Shown here: positions 17,716 through 27,276 of the stretch, in pieces | Layout: each line of letters begins with the position of its first letter | How positions within the stretch are numbered: position 1 is the first letter of the stretch | Source: Devosia sp. RR2S18 | GTDB taxonomy: Bacteria > Pseudomonadota > Alphaproteobacteria > Rhizobiales > Devosiaceae | Assembly (NCBI RefSeq): GCF_030177755.1 | Contig: NZ_CP126539.1 | Span: 2,380,001 to 2,444,000, forward strand | DNA: 64,000 nt | Reading direction: 5' to 3' | The notes under the pieces: model-generated | Database searches by the model: none | Told to the model about the DNA's origin: nothing | What the model saw: the letters and a program-made list of their open reading frames with translations, nothing else | Position numbers and translations under genes: made by a program

Positions 17716-18822
17716 ATGGCCAACATGCAGGCGACCGACAGCACCATTGACGAAGCCATTGCGAGCGGCAAGCTTGTGGGAACGGTGGTGATGGTGGCGA
17801 AAGATGGTGAGACCATCTACGCCCGCAAAGCGGGATTGGCCGACCGCGAGGCGCAGAAGCCGGTAGAGCTCGACACGGTTTTCCGTGCGGCATCCCTAAC
17901 CAAGCCCATCGTGGCCGCCACTATTCTGGCCATGGCAGATCACGGGCTCTTGCGCATCGATGAACCGGTGCGGCGCTACCTGCCGTATTTCCGACCCAGG
18001 ATGGCTGATGGCACCGAGCCGGTCATCACGCTTCATCATCTTCTGACCCATACCGCCGGGCTCACCTATGACTATTCACGCGATCCCCGCATCAGCGGCG
18101 GTTTGACGAATTCGGATATGGCACTGGACGAGGTGCTGCGCCTGATAGCCGAGCAGCCACTGGCTTATCCGCCGGGAACCTCGTGGCAATATTCCGTGGC
18201 AATCGACGTTCTTGGCGGCGTTGTGGCAGCGGTCAATGGTGGGCAGTTGAGCGACGCCGTGGCTCATTATGTCACCGGTCCGCTGGCGATGCCCGATACA
18301 GTCTTCAGCCTTTCCGAGTCCTCTCGCCTGGCGACACCTTATGCTGACGGTGAAGATGAGCCGGCTCGCATGAGGGATCCACACGCTGCCAACAATCCTT
18401 GGGGTGGCGTCACCAGTTTTTCGCCCAGTCGGATTTTCAATTCGACAGCTTTTCAGTCTGGCGGAGCGGGCATGGCTACTACCGCGGCGGACTTCCTCCG
18501 CTTTCTCGAAGCGATGCTTCATGGAGGTGGACCCGTTCTCGCCCCGGCAACCGCCGCTAACGCCCTCCGTAACCAGATGGGCTATGAGCGCGAGCCTGGG
18601 CAGGCTTTCAGCTTCCTGGGCAGCTATACAGTCGACCCGGAGAAAGCGGGGCACCCCTGGGCCGCGGGCACCAACAATTGGGGTGGGATCTACGGCCACG
18701 TCTGGTCCATTGACCCGACCAATCGGATCTCCATGGTTTCGCTGAGCAACACCGCATTCTATGGTGGCGAACTGGATTATCCGCGCGCCCTGCGCCGCGC
18801 CGTTTACACCGATCTCGTCTGA
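17716..18822 (+). CDS. Class C beta-lactamase-family serine hydrolase
   Basis: A 368-residue protein from the ATG at 17716, with GGGGGA seven bases upstream; a TTG two codons earlier is too close to that site. The catalytic SxxK is SLTK (S60-K63). The second motif, normally YxN, reads YSV (159-161), so the Asn is missing. No signal peptide is visible, which argues for a cytoplasmic esterase or peptidase and against an antibiotic-degrading periplasmic beta-lactamase. Substrate unknown. xthA begins ten bases downstream and may be co-transcribed. Confidence 0.85.
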   Translation: MANMQATDSTIDEAIASGKLVGTVVMVAKDGETIYARKAGLADREAQKPVELDTVFRAASLTKPIVAATILAMADHGLLRIDEPVRRYLPYFRPRMADGTEPVITLHHLLTHTAGLTYDYSRDPRISGGLTNSDMALDEVLRLIAEQPLAYPPGTSWQYSVAIDVLGGVVAAVNGGQLSDAVAHYVTGPLAMPDTVFSLSESSRLATPYADGEDEPARMRDPHAANNPWGGVTSFSPSRIFNSTAFQSGGAGMATTAADFLRFLEAMLHGGGPVLAPATAANALRNQMGYEREPGQAFSFLGSYTVDPEKAGHPWAAGTNNWGGIYGHVWSIDPTNRISMVSLSNTAFYGGELDYPRALRRAVYTDLV

Positions 18823-18832
18823 GGAATACGCC

Positions 18833-19618
18833 ATGGGCCTGCGCATCGCCACCTGGAACATCAATGGCATCAAGGCCCGGCTGGAACTGCTGTTGCGCTG
18901 GCTCGAGGAGGAAAAGCCCGACATCGTTTGTCTTCAGGAGATCAAGACGGTCGACGAGGGCTTCCCGCGCGCCGAGATCGAGGCGCTGGGTTACAATGTC
19001 GAGACGCATGGCCAAAAGAGCTGGAACGGCGTTGCCATTCTGTCTTTGGTGCCGTTCGACGAGGTCAATCGTGGCCTGCCTGGCGACGATAGCGACGAAC
19101 AGGCTCGACTAATTGAAGCGGTGTTTTCAGTAGAGGCCGGCGCGATCCGCGTTTGCAACATCTACCTGCCGAATGGCAATCCGGTCGACAGCGAGAAATT
19201 TCCGTACAAGCTGGCCTGGATGGACCGACTGCTCGACTATGTCGAGACGCGGCTTACCTTTGAGGAGCCCTTCGTGCTGCTGGGAGATTTCAACCTCATT
19301 CCGGCACCTCTCGATGCCCACAACCCCGAGGGGTGGTGGGGCGATGCGCTCTATCGTCCCGAGAGCATGGAGCGGTTTCGCAAGCTGGTGAACCTGGGCA
19401 TGACCGACGCCCTGCGCGCCACCACATCGGAGGTGGCCTATACGTTTTGGGATTTCCAGGCCGGTGCATGGCGACGCAATCTGGGGATCCGCATCGACCA
19501 CCTGATGTTATCGCCGCAGGCCGCAGACCGGCTGGAGAGCGTTGTGGTCCACAAGGACGTGCGGGGCTGGGAGAAGCCCAGCGACCACGTCCCCGTGGAG
19601 GGGCAGTTCACGTTCTAG
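18833..19618 (+). CDS. xthA: Exodeoxyribonuclease III
   Basis: A 261-residue member of the exonuclease III/AP endonuclease family, starting at the ATG at 18833. It opens with LRIATWNINGIKARL, followed by DIVCLQEIKT with the metal-binding Glu. LLGDFNLIP carries the DxN site and the end KPSDHVPVEGQF the catalytic SDH. The enzyme cuts at abasic sites and degrades 3' ends in base-excision repair. It follows the serine hydrolase by ten bases and converges on exoR with a four-base tail overlap (19615-19618). Confidence 0.95.
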   Translation: MGLRIATWNINGIKARLELLLRWLEEEKPDIVCLQEIKTVDEGFPRAEIEALGYNVETHGQKSWNGVAILSLVPFDEVNRGLPGDDSDEQARLIEAVFSVEAGAIRVCNIYLPNGNPVDSEKFPYKLAWMDRLLDYVETRLTFEEPFVLLGDFNLIPAPLDAHNPEGWWGDALYRPESMERFRKLVNLGMTDALRATTSEVAYTFWDFQAGAWRRNLGIRIDHLMLSPQAADRLESVVVHKDVRGWEKPSDHVPVEGQFTF

Positions 19619-20424
19619 AAGGACGCGAACTGCGGTGCTACACTCGTGGCCAGGCTGCTTGCCTCGAGCCGCTGCTCGGGGGTTGCGATGGACATGGCCT
19701 GATTGAGCAGGTCACTAACGTAGGCCGCGTCGGCCGTGCCGATGCAGCGCTGCTGGCCCAGAGTCAGCCACATCAAGCCTTCGACCGGCTGTGCTTCGAA
19801 ACCGGGAACTCCGTTGAACAACATGTCGCCAAGGCGCGCTTGAGCAAGGCAATGACCCTTGCGGGCGGCAAGTGAGAACCAGCGAGCGCTCTGCAGCGGG
19901 CTGACGCCCAATTCGCCCTCTTCGGCATAAAGTAGCCCAACCCGATACTGCGCATCGGCATCACCGAAATAAGTGGCGGCGTGCAGCAGCAGAGCGTGCG
20001 AGCGTTCCGCGTCAGCGGGGATGCCCGCATCGGGCAAACCCTTGCGGTAGTAGTCGCCCATCTTGACGAAGGACTGCGCGACGATATCGGACTCAAGCCC
20101 CTTGGGTGCCGCATCGGCGTGGAGGTTGGCAATCTGCGAGAAGTAGCCGAACGCCCGGACCGGATCCTTGGCCACGCCTTCGCCATTCTCGTACATGGTG
20201 CCCAGCTGGTACATGGCCATGGGCTGTCCTGCGGCGGCAGCACCTTCAAGCGCCGCCAGCAGATCGTCACCCGATACGCCGCCCCCTGCCCCATCCAGCA
20301 TATTAGCCATGCCAAGGGCCGCGTCGGCTGCAGTTTGGGCGTGAACCGGCAGCGCTGTCGCGGCAAACGCGAACATGGCTGCCATAGCCACGGAAATCAG
20401 GGAATGGTCCCCAACTGACCGCAT
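19615..20424 (-). CDS. exoR: ExoR-like periplasmic Sel1-repeat regulator
   Basis: A 269-residue exported protein starting at the ATG at 20424, with AAGGAG five bases upstream. The signal peptide ends near ALPVHA-Q (residue 29). The rest is Sel1-type TPR repeats, for example AMYQLGTMYENGEGVAKDPV and AQYRVGLLYAEEGELGVSP. Length, export and repeat order match rhizobial ExoR (about 268 residues), including SFVKMGDYYRKGLP between repeats. ExoR sits in the periplasm and holds the ExoS-ChvI two-component system in check, controlling exopolysaccharide and motility. No exoS or chvI is in this window. The identification rests on pattern recall, not alignment. Confidence 0.78.
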   Translation of the reverse strand: MRSVGDHSLISVAMAAMFAFAATALPVHAQTAADAALGMANMLDGAGGGVSGDDLLAALEGAAAAGQPMAMYQLGTMYENGEGVAKDPVRAFGYFSQIANLHADAAPKGLESDIVAQSFVKMGDYYRKGLPDAGIPADAERSHALLLHAATYFGDADAQYRVGLLYAEEGELGVSPLQSARWFSLAARKGHCLAQARLGDMLFNGVPGFEAQPVEGLMWLTLGQQRCIGTADAAYVSDLLNQAMSIATPEQRLEASSLATSVAPQFASF

Positions 20425-20925
20425 GATACTCCTTTTGCCCGTGCAAATGCGGGCTAACGTCAACCCACCGCCGCACCTCGGCACGAACTGGCCGGAAGCA
20501 GAAGCAGGATCATTGAAACAGTCTCGCTCGCGTGACGCGGCGGAGAAAGACTGCGTTAACACTTGGGTAAACTTTGTTTGTGTCGGCATTTGAGCGGAAG
20601 CGAGATCAATTCTGCTCCAAATCAGACCGCCACGTGTACTCGTGCGTGCTGGTAGTGCCTGCATCGTCCGAGCCATCTTCAGTTCACCTCCACGCCGATG
20701 ACCGCCCTTCACCAAGGAAGGCGGTTACGAGCGGCACTGGGGGGAATAAAGCGTAGGCGGGCGCAATCTCGCCCACCCACACAGGTCATCCGCCCCGATG
20801 CCTATGCCGATCCGTTTAGGCGCAGATTGTGGCGGGAAACATCGCCAAAATGTTTCCGGCGGGCGTTCGCAAAGTGAATCGCGAACGCTGTTGCTGAATC
20901 AGCACATAGAGGCGGAACAGCCGCT
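20425..20925. other. 501-base intergenic region upstream of exoR
   Basis: No gene can be supported here. Near the valS end there is an inverted repeat, GCGTTCGC at 20863-20870 and GCGAACGC at 20881-20888, lacking a T-tract, which could act in valS termination. The exoR promoter and ribosome site (AAGGAG) lie at the left end. The region is long for this compact window, in keeping with complex control of exoR. Confidence 0.5.
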
Positions 20926-23685
20926 CTAGCGGAGCCGCTCCAAGGCCTCCGCGATGCGCGTGCGGCGTTCAAGAGCGGCCTCGCGCCGGGTCTTCTGCTC
21001 CTCGATCACCTCTTCTGGCGCCTTGGCGACGAACTGCTCGTTGCCGAGCTTCTTGTCGATCTGGCCGACTTCAGCGTCGAGCTTGCCAACTTCCTTTTCA
21101 AGACGGGCGCGCTCTGTTGGAATGTCGATAAAGTCGGCAAGCGGCAGGGCCCAAGTCGCTTCGCCGACCACGAACTGCGCCGACTCGCCGGGGATGTCCT
21201 TGCCCGGCGTGATGCTGTCGAGCCGGGCCAGGCGCGTGATGAGCGAGGTCCCTGCCACCAGACGTGCTAGGGTGCGTTCTTGCGCGCCAACGACGACCAG
21301 AGGCAGCTTGGCGCTGGCGGGAACATTCATCTCCGCGCGAATGGAGCGGACGCTGGTGATCACCTCGATCAGCCAGTTGAGTTCGGCATCCGCCTCCGCA
21401 TCCTCGAGCCCGTCGAGCTTTGGCCATTCAGCCAGGATCAACATGCTGTTGCGGGCAGGCCCGAACTTACCCGTTTCCGCCCACAGCTCTTCGGTGACGA
21501 AGGGCATGAAGGGGTGGAGAATGGCCAGGATCTGGTCGAGTGCCCAAGCCGCGGTGGCGCGGGTTTCGGCCTTGGCGACCTCATCCTCGCCCATAAAGAC
21601 GGGCTTGGCGAATTCCACATACCAGTCGCAGAACGTGCCCCAGACGAAGTCATAGGCGGCGTTGGCGGCTTCGTTGAACTTGTAGTCCTCGATCCCCCGC
21701 GTCACCGCTGCGGCGCCGCGCGCCGTCGCGCCGACGATCCAGCGATTGAGCGGCAGCTTGTTGTTCTTTGGGTCGAAACCTTCGACCCGACGACACTCAT
21801 TCATTTCGAGGAACCGCGCCGCGTTCCAGAGCTTGGTGACGAAGTTCCGGTAACCCTCAACACGGTTGATGGAGAGACGGATATCGCGGCCCTGCGCCGC
21901 CATGGCAGCGAGGGTGAAGCGTGTCGCGTCAGCGCCGTACTGATCGATGAGCTGGAGCGGGTCGATGACGTTGCCCTTGGTCTTGCTCATCTTCTGGCCC
22001 TTTTCGTCGCGGACCAGGGCATGCATGTAGACGGTGTGGAACGGCTCCTCTTCGAGGAACTCAAGGCCCATCATCATCATGCGGGCAACCCAGAAGAAGA
22101 TGATGTCGAAGCCTGTCACCAGAACGCTGGTTGGATAATAGCGCTGGAGCTCGGCGGCTTTATCCGGCCAACCCAAGGTGGAGAACGGCCAGAGCGCCGA
22201 GGAAAACCATGTGTCGAGCACATCCTCGTCGCGCTTCAATTCCACTGTCTCGCCATAGTGCGCGTCGGCGAGCGCCTGCGCCTCGGCTTCATTGGCGGCG
22301 ACGAAAGCTTCGTTGTCCGGACCATACCAAGCCGGAATGCGGTGGCCCCACCAGAGCTGGCGGGAAATACACCAAGGCTTGATGTTCTCGAGCCACGCAA
22401 AATAGGTGTTCTCGTACTGTTGCGGCACGAACTTCGTGCGACCCTCCCGCACGGCAGCCAGGGCTGGCTGAGCCAGCACGTCGGCCCTCACCCACCACTG
22501 GTCCGTCAAGAAGGGCTCGATAACAACGAGCTTGGACTTTTCATCGTGGGGGACCATGATCTTCTTGTCTTCGATATGGTCGAGTCCGCGCGCAGGGTTG
22601 TCCTCGGCCAGTGCCGTGAGGTCGGCAATGATGGCCTTGCGCGCCGCGAAGCGGTCCAAACCCCGATAGGGGGCAGGCACGAAGTCTGCATCGATGATCT
22701 CGCCCCTGGTGGTGAGAACATTGATCTGTTCGAGCTTGTTGCGAACACCCACCTCGAAGTCGTTGAAATCATGCGCGGGCGTGATCTTCACAGCGCCGGT
22801 GCCGAGGGCTGGATCGGCATATTCGTCGGCCACGATTGGAATGCGACGGCCAACCAGCGGCAGTTCCACGAACTTACCGACAAGATCCTTGTAGCGTTCG
22901 TCTTCCGGATGCACGGCCACGCCGGAGTCGCCGAGCATCGTTTCGGGGCGCGTGGTCGCTACAATGATGTAGTCGCGCGTTTCCCACTCGGTGGGCTTTC
23001 CATCTTCGTCGTGTGCAATCGGGAACTGGTAGGTGACGCCATCGGCTAGCGGGTAGCGCAGGTGCCACATATGACCCTTGACCTCGATGTTCTCGACCTC
23101 GAGGTCGGAAATTGCGGTTTCCAGGCCGGGGTGCCAGTTCACGAGGCGTTTGGCGCGATAGATTAAACCGCGCTTGTGTAGCTCAACGAAAACCTTGGTG
23201 ACCGCACGAACCATCTGGTCATCGGCGTCGCCATGGTCACCCATGGTGAAGCGTTCGCGCGAGAAATCAGCGGAGGCACCCAGCCGCTTGAGCTGGTTCA
23301 TGATCGTGCCGCCGCTCTCGTCTTTCCACTCCCAGACCCGGCGGACGAACTCCTCCCGGCCGAGATCCCGGCGAGACGGCTGCTGCTGCTCCATCAACCG
23401 GCGCTCGACGATCATCTGCGTGGCAATGCCAGCATGGTCCATGCCCGGCTGCCAGAGCACATCCTTCTTCAGCATGCGGTTGAAGCGAACGAGGATGTCT
23501 TGAATGGTATTGTTAAGCGCGTGCCCTATGTGCAGGGAGCCCGTGACGTTGGGCGGCGGAATGACGATGGTGAATGGCTCAGCCCCTGGCTCAGCCCCCG
23601 CGCCGGCAGCAAACGCGTCGGCCTTTTGCCAATCGGCGAAGATGCGGCCTTCAACGGCGCCGGGCTCGTAGGTCTTTTCAAGCAT
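20926..23685 (-). CDS. valS: Valine--tRNA ligase
   Basis: A class I synthetase of 919 codons starting at the ATG at 23685 (MLEKTYEPGAVE). The HIGH motif is PPNVTGSLHIGHALNN near residue 47, and KMSKTKGN is near residue 540. The large CP1 editing domain lies between them. The C-terminal Val-specific coiled coil (from about residue 850, LEKEVGKLDAEVGQIDKKL) is present. It belongs to the alphaproteobacterial valS-popZ-tolC-PCMT neighbourhood, all on the same strand. Confidence 0.97.
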   Translation of the reverse strand: MLEKTYEPGAVEGRIFADWQKADAFAAGAGAEPGAEPFTIVIPPPNVTGSLHIGHALNNTIQDILVRFNRMLKKDVLWQPGMDHAGIATQMIVERRLMEQQQPSRRDLGREEFVRRVWEWKDESGGTIMNQLKRLGASADFSRERFTMGDHGDADDQMVRAVTKVFVELHKRGLIYRAKRLVNWHPGLETAISDLEVENIEVKGHMWHLRYPLADGVTYQFPIAHDEDGKPTEWETRDYIIVATTRPETMLGDSGVAVHPEDERYKDLVGKFVELPLVGRRIPIVADEYADPALGTGAVKITPAHDFNDFEVGVRNKLEQINVLTTRGEIIDADFVPAPYRGLDRFAARKAIIADLTALAEDNPARGLDHIEDKKIMVPHDEKSKLVVIEPFLTDQWWVRADVLAQPALAAVREGRTKFVPQQYENTYFAWLENIKPWCISRQLWWGHRIPAWYGPDNEAFVAANEAEAQALADAHYGETVELKRDEDVLDTWFSSALWPFSTLGWPDKAAELQRYYPTSVLVTGFDIIFFWVARMMMMGLEFLEEEPFHTVYMHALVRDEKGQKMSKTKGNVIDPLQLIDQYGADATRFTLAAMAAQGRDIRLSINRVEGYRNFVTKLWNAARFLEMNECRRVEGFDPKNNKLPLNRWIVGATARGAAAVTRGIEDYKFNEAANAAYDFVWGTFCDWYVEFAKPVFMGEDEVAKAETRATAAWALDQILAILHPFMPFVTEELWAETGKFGPARNSMLILAEWPKLDGLEDAEADAELNWLIEVITSVRSIRAEMNVPASAKLPLVVVGAQERTLARLVAGTSLITRLARLDSITPGKDIPGESAQFVVGEATWALPLADFIDIPTERARLEKEVGKLDAEVGQIDKKLGNEQFVAKAPEEVIEEQKTRREAALERRTRIAEALERLR

Positions 23686-23815
23686 GGAGTCACTCGCAAC
23701 AGCGGAGGCCCGCTGGCGAAGCGCCGGCAGGCCGGGAGGAAAGGTTGGCTGACTTGAAGCAAAACAGCGGCGCAGGGTCAACTGCGCCTATGCGCATGCC
23801 CGTGAAAACAAAAAC

Positions 23816-23834
23816 GGCGCGCCCTAGGCGCGCC
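23816..23834 (-). terminator. Terminator of popZ
   Basis: Two copies of GGCGCGCC (23816-23823 and 23827-23834) form a perfect 8-bp stem with a three-base loop. On the minus strand the stem is followed by GTTTTTGTTTTC, a textbook T-tract. It lies nine bases after the popZ stop and separates popZ from valS. Confidence 0.88.
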
Positions 23835-23842
23835 GCGTCTGG

Positions 23843-24649
23843 CTATTCGATACCGCGGGATATGCGACCGATTTCTTTTTCCACCATCCGCTCGACCACC
23901 GATGGCAGGTTCTCGTCGAGCCATTCCTTGAGCATGGGTCGCAGCATGTCGCGCATGAGCGACTCGATGGTGGCGCCACCATTGCCAATGCCAAGACCCT
24001 GCAGGCGCGTGATGGAACTGCGAACAGCAGCCTGGGTGGCCGGCTCCAGCAATTGGTCGGCCATGTCACTGGTCAGCGAAGGATCAGGTAGCGGCGCGGC
24101 CTGTGCCACTGTGGCTTGTGGCCGTGGCTCTGCAGCCTTGGGCGCGGGCTGCGGTGCTGGCTTGGGCTCTGGGGCGGGCTCAACTTGCGCCAGCTGCACC
24201 GGTTCAGGTCGCGGTGCCGGCTCGAAACTTGGCAGATCGTCTTCGTCCTCAGCCTCTTCAGTGGCAAAGTCGATGTCTTCTGGCTCCACCAAAGGTGAGA
24301 GCGCCTCAACAGGCTCATCAACCTCGTCCGGCTGTTCATCTTCGCCTTCTGTATCGGCGAGGATCGAATCGAAGCTGAAGCCGCTGACGTCGTCTTCGGC
24401 TTCCGCCTCTGGTTCATCATCAACGATCTGCGATGGCTTGAGCGCCAGGGGCTCGATGTCGTCGAGCATGTCGCTGAGATCCCGGTCGAGACCGCTCATG
24501 GGTCGAGCCGGCGTGGCCTCCATTGGCGGAGGGGCGGCCTGGATGGAGGGCCGGCGCGGAACCCCAGCAGCGTCATCGTCGGCTATAATCTGCCGGATGG
24601 ACGACAGGATCTCATCCATTGAGGGTTCTTTGGGGGCAGGCTTGTTCAT
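23843..24649 (-). CDS. popZ: Polar organizing protein PopZ (DUF2497 family)
   Basis: A 268-residue acidic protein with the PopZ layout. A short N-terminal helix (SMDEILSSIRQIIADDD, residues 10-26) binds client proteins, a long Glu/Asp/Pro-rich disordered spacer follows (about 30-190), and C-terminal helices (about 200-268, including IESLMRDMLRPMLKEWLDEN) drive self-assembly. PopZ forms a phase-separated hub at cell poles that anchors the ParB-bound centromere. The gene lies between tolC and valS, as in Caulobacter and Rhizobiales. The middle is expected to be poorly conserved. Confidence 0.92.
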   Translation of the reverse strand: MNKPAPKEPSMDEILSSIRQIIADDDAAGVPRRPSIQAAPPPMEATPARPMSGLDRDLSDMLDDIEPLALKPSQIVDDEPEAEAEDDVSGFSFDSILADTEGEDEQPDEVDEPVEALSPLVEPEDIDFATEEAEDEDDLPSFEPAPRPEPVQLAQVEPAPEPKPAPQPAPKAAEPRPQATVAQAAPLPDPSLTSDMADQLLEPATQAAVRSSITRLQGLGIGNGGATIESLMRDMLRPMLKEWLDENLPSVVERMVEKEIGRISRGIE

Positions 24650-24789
24650 CAGTGCCTCTTACGCAAGCGCTCGATCGGTGGAATGCGGCCATCCGCCGGT
24701 GGTCGATCCGATTCGTCCCAATCACCATACCCTTTGAGGCAACAAGAAGGAATCGCGCTACCGACCGAGAAGGCGCTTTCCACTAAAAG

Positions 24790-24816
24790 TTGTGGCCGGG
24801 ACTAGCCCGGCCACAA
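24790..24816 (-). terminator. Terminator of tolC
   Basis: TTGTGGCCGGG (24790-24800) and CCCGGCCACAA (24806-24816) form a perfect 11-bp stem with a five-base loop. The minus strand then reads CTTTTAG. It lies 22 bases past the tolC stop. Confidence 0.82.
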
Positions 24817-24838
24817 ACGATAGGCGCTTGAAGTGCGA

Positions 24839-26203
24839 TCAGTCCTCGACAGTGCGCAATTCCTGCCAAACGTCCTCGACAGTCTGGGTGTAGTCCACCA
24901 CCTCTTCGATCCGCAGCGACTGACACAGTTCCTGTCCGGCGAGTTGGCCGGTCGCCGACAGGAGAGAGAAGGTGGCGACCACCTTCTGGGTAGACGCGTT
25001 GATGACGGCCTCGCGGGCGTTGATCAACTCGGCCTGGGAGTTGAGCACATCCAGCGTCGTGCGGGTGCCCAAGTCACGTTCCTGAATGACACCTTCGAGC
25101 ACTTCCGAGCCGGCCGAAACTGCCGAGTTGGCGGCGGCAATCTGGGCATCTGCGCTCTGAATGCCGGCCCAAGCCGAAATGACCGCCTCGCGAATCTGGT
25201 CGTAGGCGGACATCGCGTCGACTTCGGACTGGATCTGCTCGAGATTAGCCTGCCGAACGCCTGACCCTATAGCTCCACCGGCATAGATGGGAATGGTGAT
25301 GGAAATGCCAACGCTACCGCTGATGCCATCCGTGGGCGCGCCGCTCGGGCCCGTCCACCGCGTGCCAACCTGTCCCGTCAACGATGCGGTGGGACCAAAT
25401 GCCGCCTGGGCTGCATCGCTTCCGGCCTGCGCGGCGCGTATGGCAGCCTTGGAGATCAGAATGGCTGGATGGTTGGCCTCGGCCTGGGCAATGGCGGCCT
25501 GGATACTCGAGGGGATGAGACGAGCGTAATTGTGGCTAGCCCCGAGACTGCCCGGCGAGGCCCCAACATAGCGCTGGAACGTCGCCTCGCTGACTTCAAG
25601 GCTGCTGATGGCTGCCTGATAGGCTGCACGACCCTGCGCAAGGCGTGCTTCGGCCTGAGCCACGTCGATGCGGGTGCCCTCACCTACTTCCAGCCGATCC
25701 TGCGCAGACTGCAGCTGCGCCTGGAAAAACTCCAAATTCTCCTGGCGCAACGCCACCAGCTGGCGATCGCTCAAAACCGACATGTAGGCCTGCACGACAG
25801 AGAGCAGGACATTCTGAGCAGTATTGAGAATCTGGTGCCGTGCGATCTCCGCACCGGCACGCGCCGCCTCGACCCGCGCGTCGGTCTGGAAATTGTCGAA
25901 AATGGTCTGGTTGTATTGCAGCCCGGTCGTTAGCGACTGGGAGTCATTGAATTGACCACCAACCATCGACCAATTGTAGTTGCCCGACACCGAGGCGCCA
26001 ATCGTCGGCCGCTTCTGCGAAAGTGCCTGGGCAATGTTTTCTGCGGAAGCTTTCGCCTGCAGCACTGCCGATTGCAGCTCGGGCGAAAAAGAACAGGCTG
26101 CCGTCAACGCTTGGGTCAATGATTGTGCCTGCACCGGTGCAGTCGGAGCCATAGCAACTCCGAGCGCAAAGGCGCTCACCAACATCTTACGAATGATACG
26201 CAT
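24839..26203 (-). CDS. tolC: TolC family outer membrane efflux/secretion protein
   Basis: A 454-residue outer-membrane channel protein. A signal peptide (residues 1-26, ending APVQAQ) precedes two repeats of the outer membrane efflux protein domain. TGLQYNQTIFDNF near residue 90 and SVGISITIPIYAGGAIGSGVRQA near 295 are the strand-forming repeats; the coiled-coil halves are rich in Ala/Gln/Glu. TolC trimers form the outer duct for type I secretion and RND efflux. No inner-membrane partner is next to it; it stands in the conserved PCMT-tolC-popZ order. Confidence 0.93.
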   Translation of the reverse strand: MRIIRKMLVSAFALGVAMAPTAPVQAQSLTQALTAACSFSPELQSAVLQAKASAENIAQALSQKRPTIGASVSGNYNWSMVGGQFNDSQSLTTGLQYNQTIFDNFQTDARVEAARAGAEIARHQILNTAQNVLLSVVQAYMSVLSDRQLVALRQENLEFFQAQLQSAQDRLEVGEGTRIDVAQAEARLAQGRAAYQAAISSLEVSEATFQRYVGASPGSLGASHNYARLIPSSIQAAIAQAEANHPAILISKAAIRAAQAGSDAAQAAFGPTASLTGQVGTRWTGPSGAPTDGISGSVGISITIPIYAGGAIGSGVRQANLEQIQSEVDAMSAYDQIREAVISAWAGIQSADAQIAAANSAVSAGSEVLEGVIQERDLGTRTTLDVLNSQAELINAREAVINASTQKVVATFSLLSATGQLAGQELCQSLRIEEVVDYTQTVEDVWQELRTVED

Positions 26204-26339
26204 GGGCCGTCTCCGATCCCCAGAACACTAGCCGCCACATCGGGGATAAAACAATGTGCCGCGACAATCCTTACCGAAACTTAGCGAAACGAAACGGAAC
26301 GGACCGTGCCCGCTCGGCAACAGAGCAGGCAAAACGCTA

Positions 26340-26999
26340 CTAGAACACGAACTCTTCCTGCGGCTTGGCCGCAAAGAAGGCGGGCAGCGTCGCGTTGAAC
26401 TCGGGACGACCCGCCACCGAATCTCCGGTTCGGATGAACACGGTGGCACTCGCCACAGCCCCCTTGCGGCGCATCAAGGTGACCAAACGTCCACCATCGG
26501 CGATAAGAGAAACAAAGCTATCGGGCAGCGCTTCGAGCGTACCCTCGACAAGAATGGCGTCGAACTTCTCACCCGCGAGCTGATCCACATCGCCTACGAC
26601 GATGCGGGCGTTCGCTACATTTAACGCGGCCAGATTCGCTTGGGCGCGTGCTGCGAGGTCAGGATCAAGCTCGAGACCGACGACCGATTCTGCGAGGTTA
26701 GCAACAAGAGCCGTGGAGTAGCCAGTGGCCGCGCCAATAACCAAGGCCTTGTCGTTGTTGGTGACCTCAGCCAGCTGCACCAGCCGCGCCAGCGTTGAGG
26801 GGGCGCACATAAACCGACCCTGCCCCGGCTTTCCTAGCCAGTGAATGTCGTCGATATAGGCCAGGTCATGCCGGTATTCAGGCACGAACCGCTCGCGTGG
26901 CAGCGAAAGCATGCGCGAGATGATGCGCTGGTCAGTCACGCTGTTGGTGCGGACCTGGCCCTCGACCATGTTGACACGAGCATGTTCAAAATCGATCAT
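26340..26999 (-). CDS. Protein-L-isoaspartate O-methyltransferase family protein
   Basis: A 219-residue SAM-dependent methyltransferase of the PCMT family, from the ATG at 26999 (MIDFEHARVNMVEGQVRTN). SAM motif I is VIGAATGYSTALVANLAE, followed by VVGLELDPDLA. Canonical Pcm repairs isoaspartyl residues. This shorter subgroup, lying next to tolC in alphaproteobacteria, is sometimes called PimT, and its true substrate is uncertain. No clear ribosome site is visible, so the start rests on family similarity. Pcm is missing from its classical place beside surE in this window. Confidence 0.87.
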   Translation of the reverse strand: MIDFEHARVNMVEGQVRTNSVTDQRIISRMLSLPRERFVPEYRHDLAYIDDIHWLGKPGQGRFMCAPSTLARLVQLAEVTNNDKALVIGAATGYSTALVANLAESVVGLELDPDLAARAQANLAALNVANARIVVGDVDQLAGEKFDAILVEGTLEALPDSFVSLIADGGRLVTLMRRKGAVASATVFIRTGDSVAGRPEFNATLPAFFAAKPQEEFVF

Positions 27000-27276
27000 T
27001 GGGAGGGTACCGCCGAGCTTATCCATATGCCGGACGTGAATATCCCCCGCCCCGCCCACTGGCAAGCGGGCAAGTTGCTCCGTGACAAAAAGTTGTTGGT
27101 GCTCAAGCTCACGGACCAAGAACGCGTTCAGAGGTTCGTTCATCTGGCATCGGGCGGTGAACGTAAAAAGGTAACTATACGGCCCACTAGACCGTGCCTT
27201 TCCGAAGTTTCGACAGTACTTTACCGCTCCAGCCTGGGGGGAACGGGACGGTGACGATCATGCACGGCGGCGCGCA

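Noticed and set aside
20863..20888. Inverted repeat after valS as a terminator
   Set aside because: Stem is clear but no T-tract follows, so it was mentioned in the gap entry and not called as a terminator.
21280..23049. A 589-codon plus-strand open frame antisense to valS
   Set aside because: Same reason: the opposite strand carries all ValRS motifs.
26264..26310. Repeated CGAAAC units upstream of tolC as an operator
   Set aside because: Short, loosely spaced and not symmetrical; a shared 10-mer with the 61.6 kb repeat could be chance.
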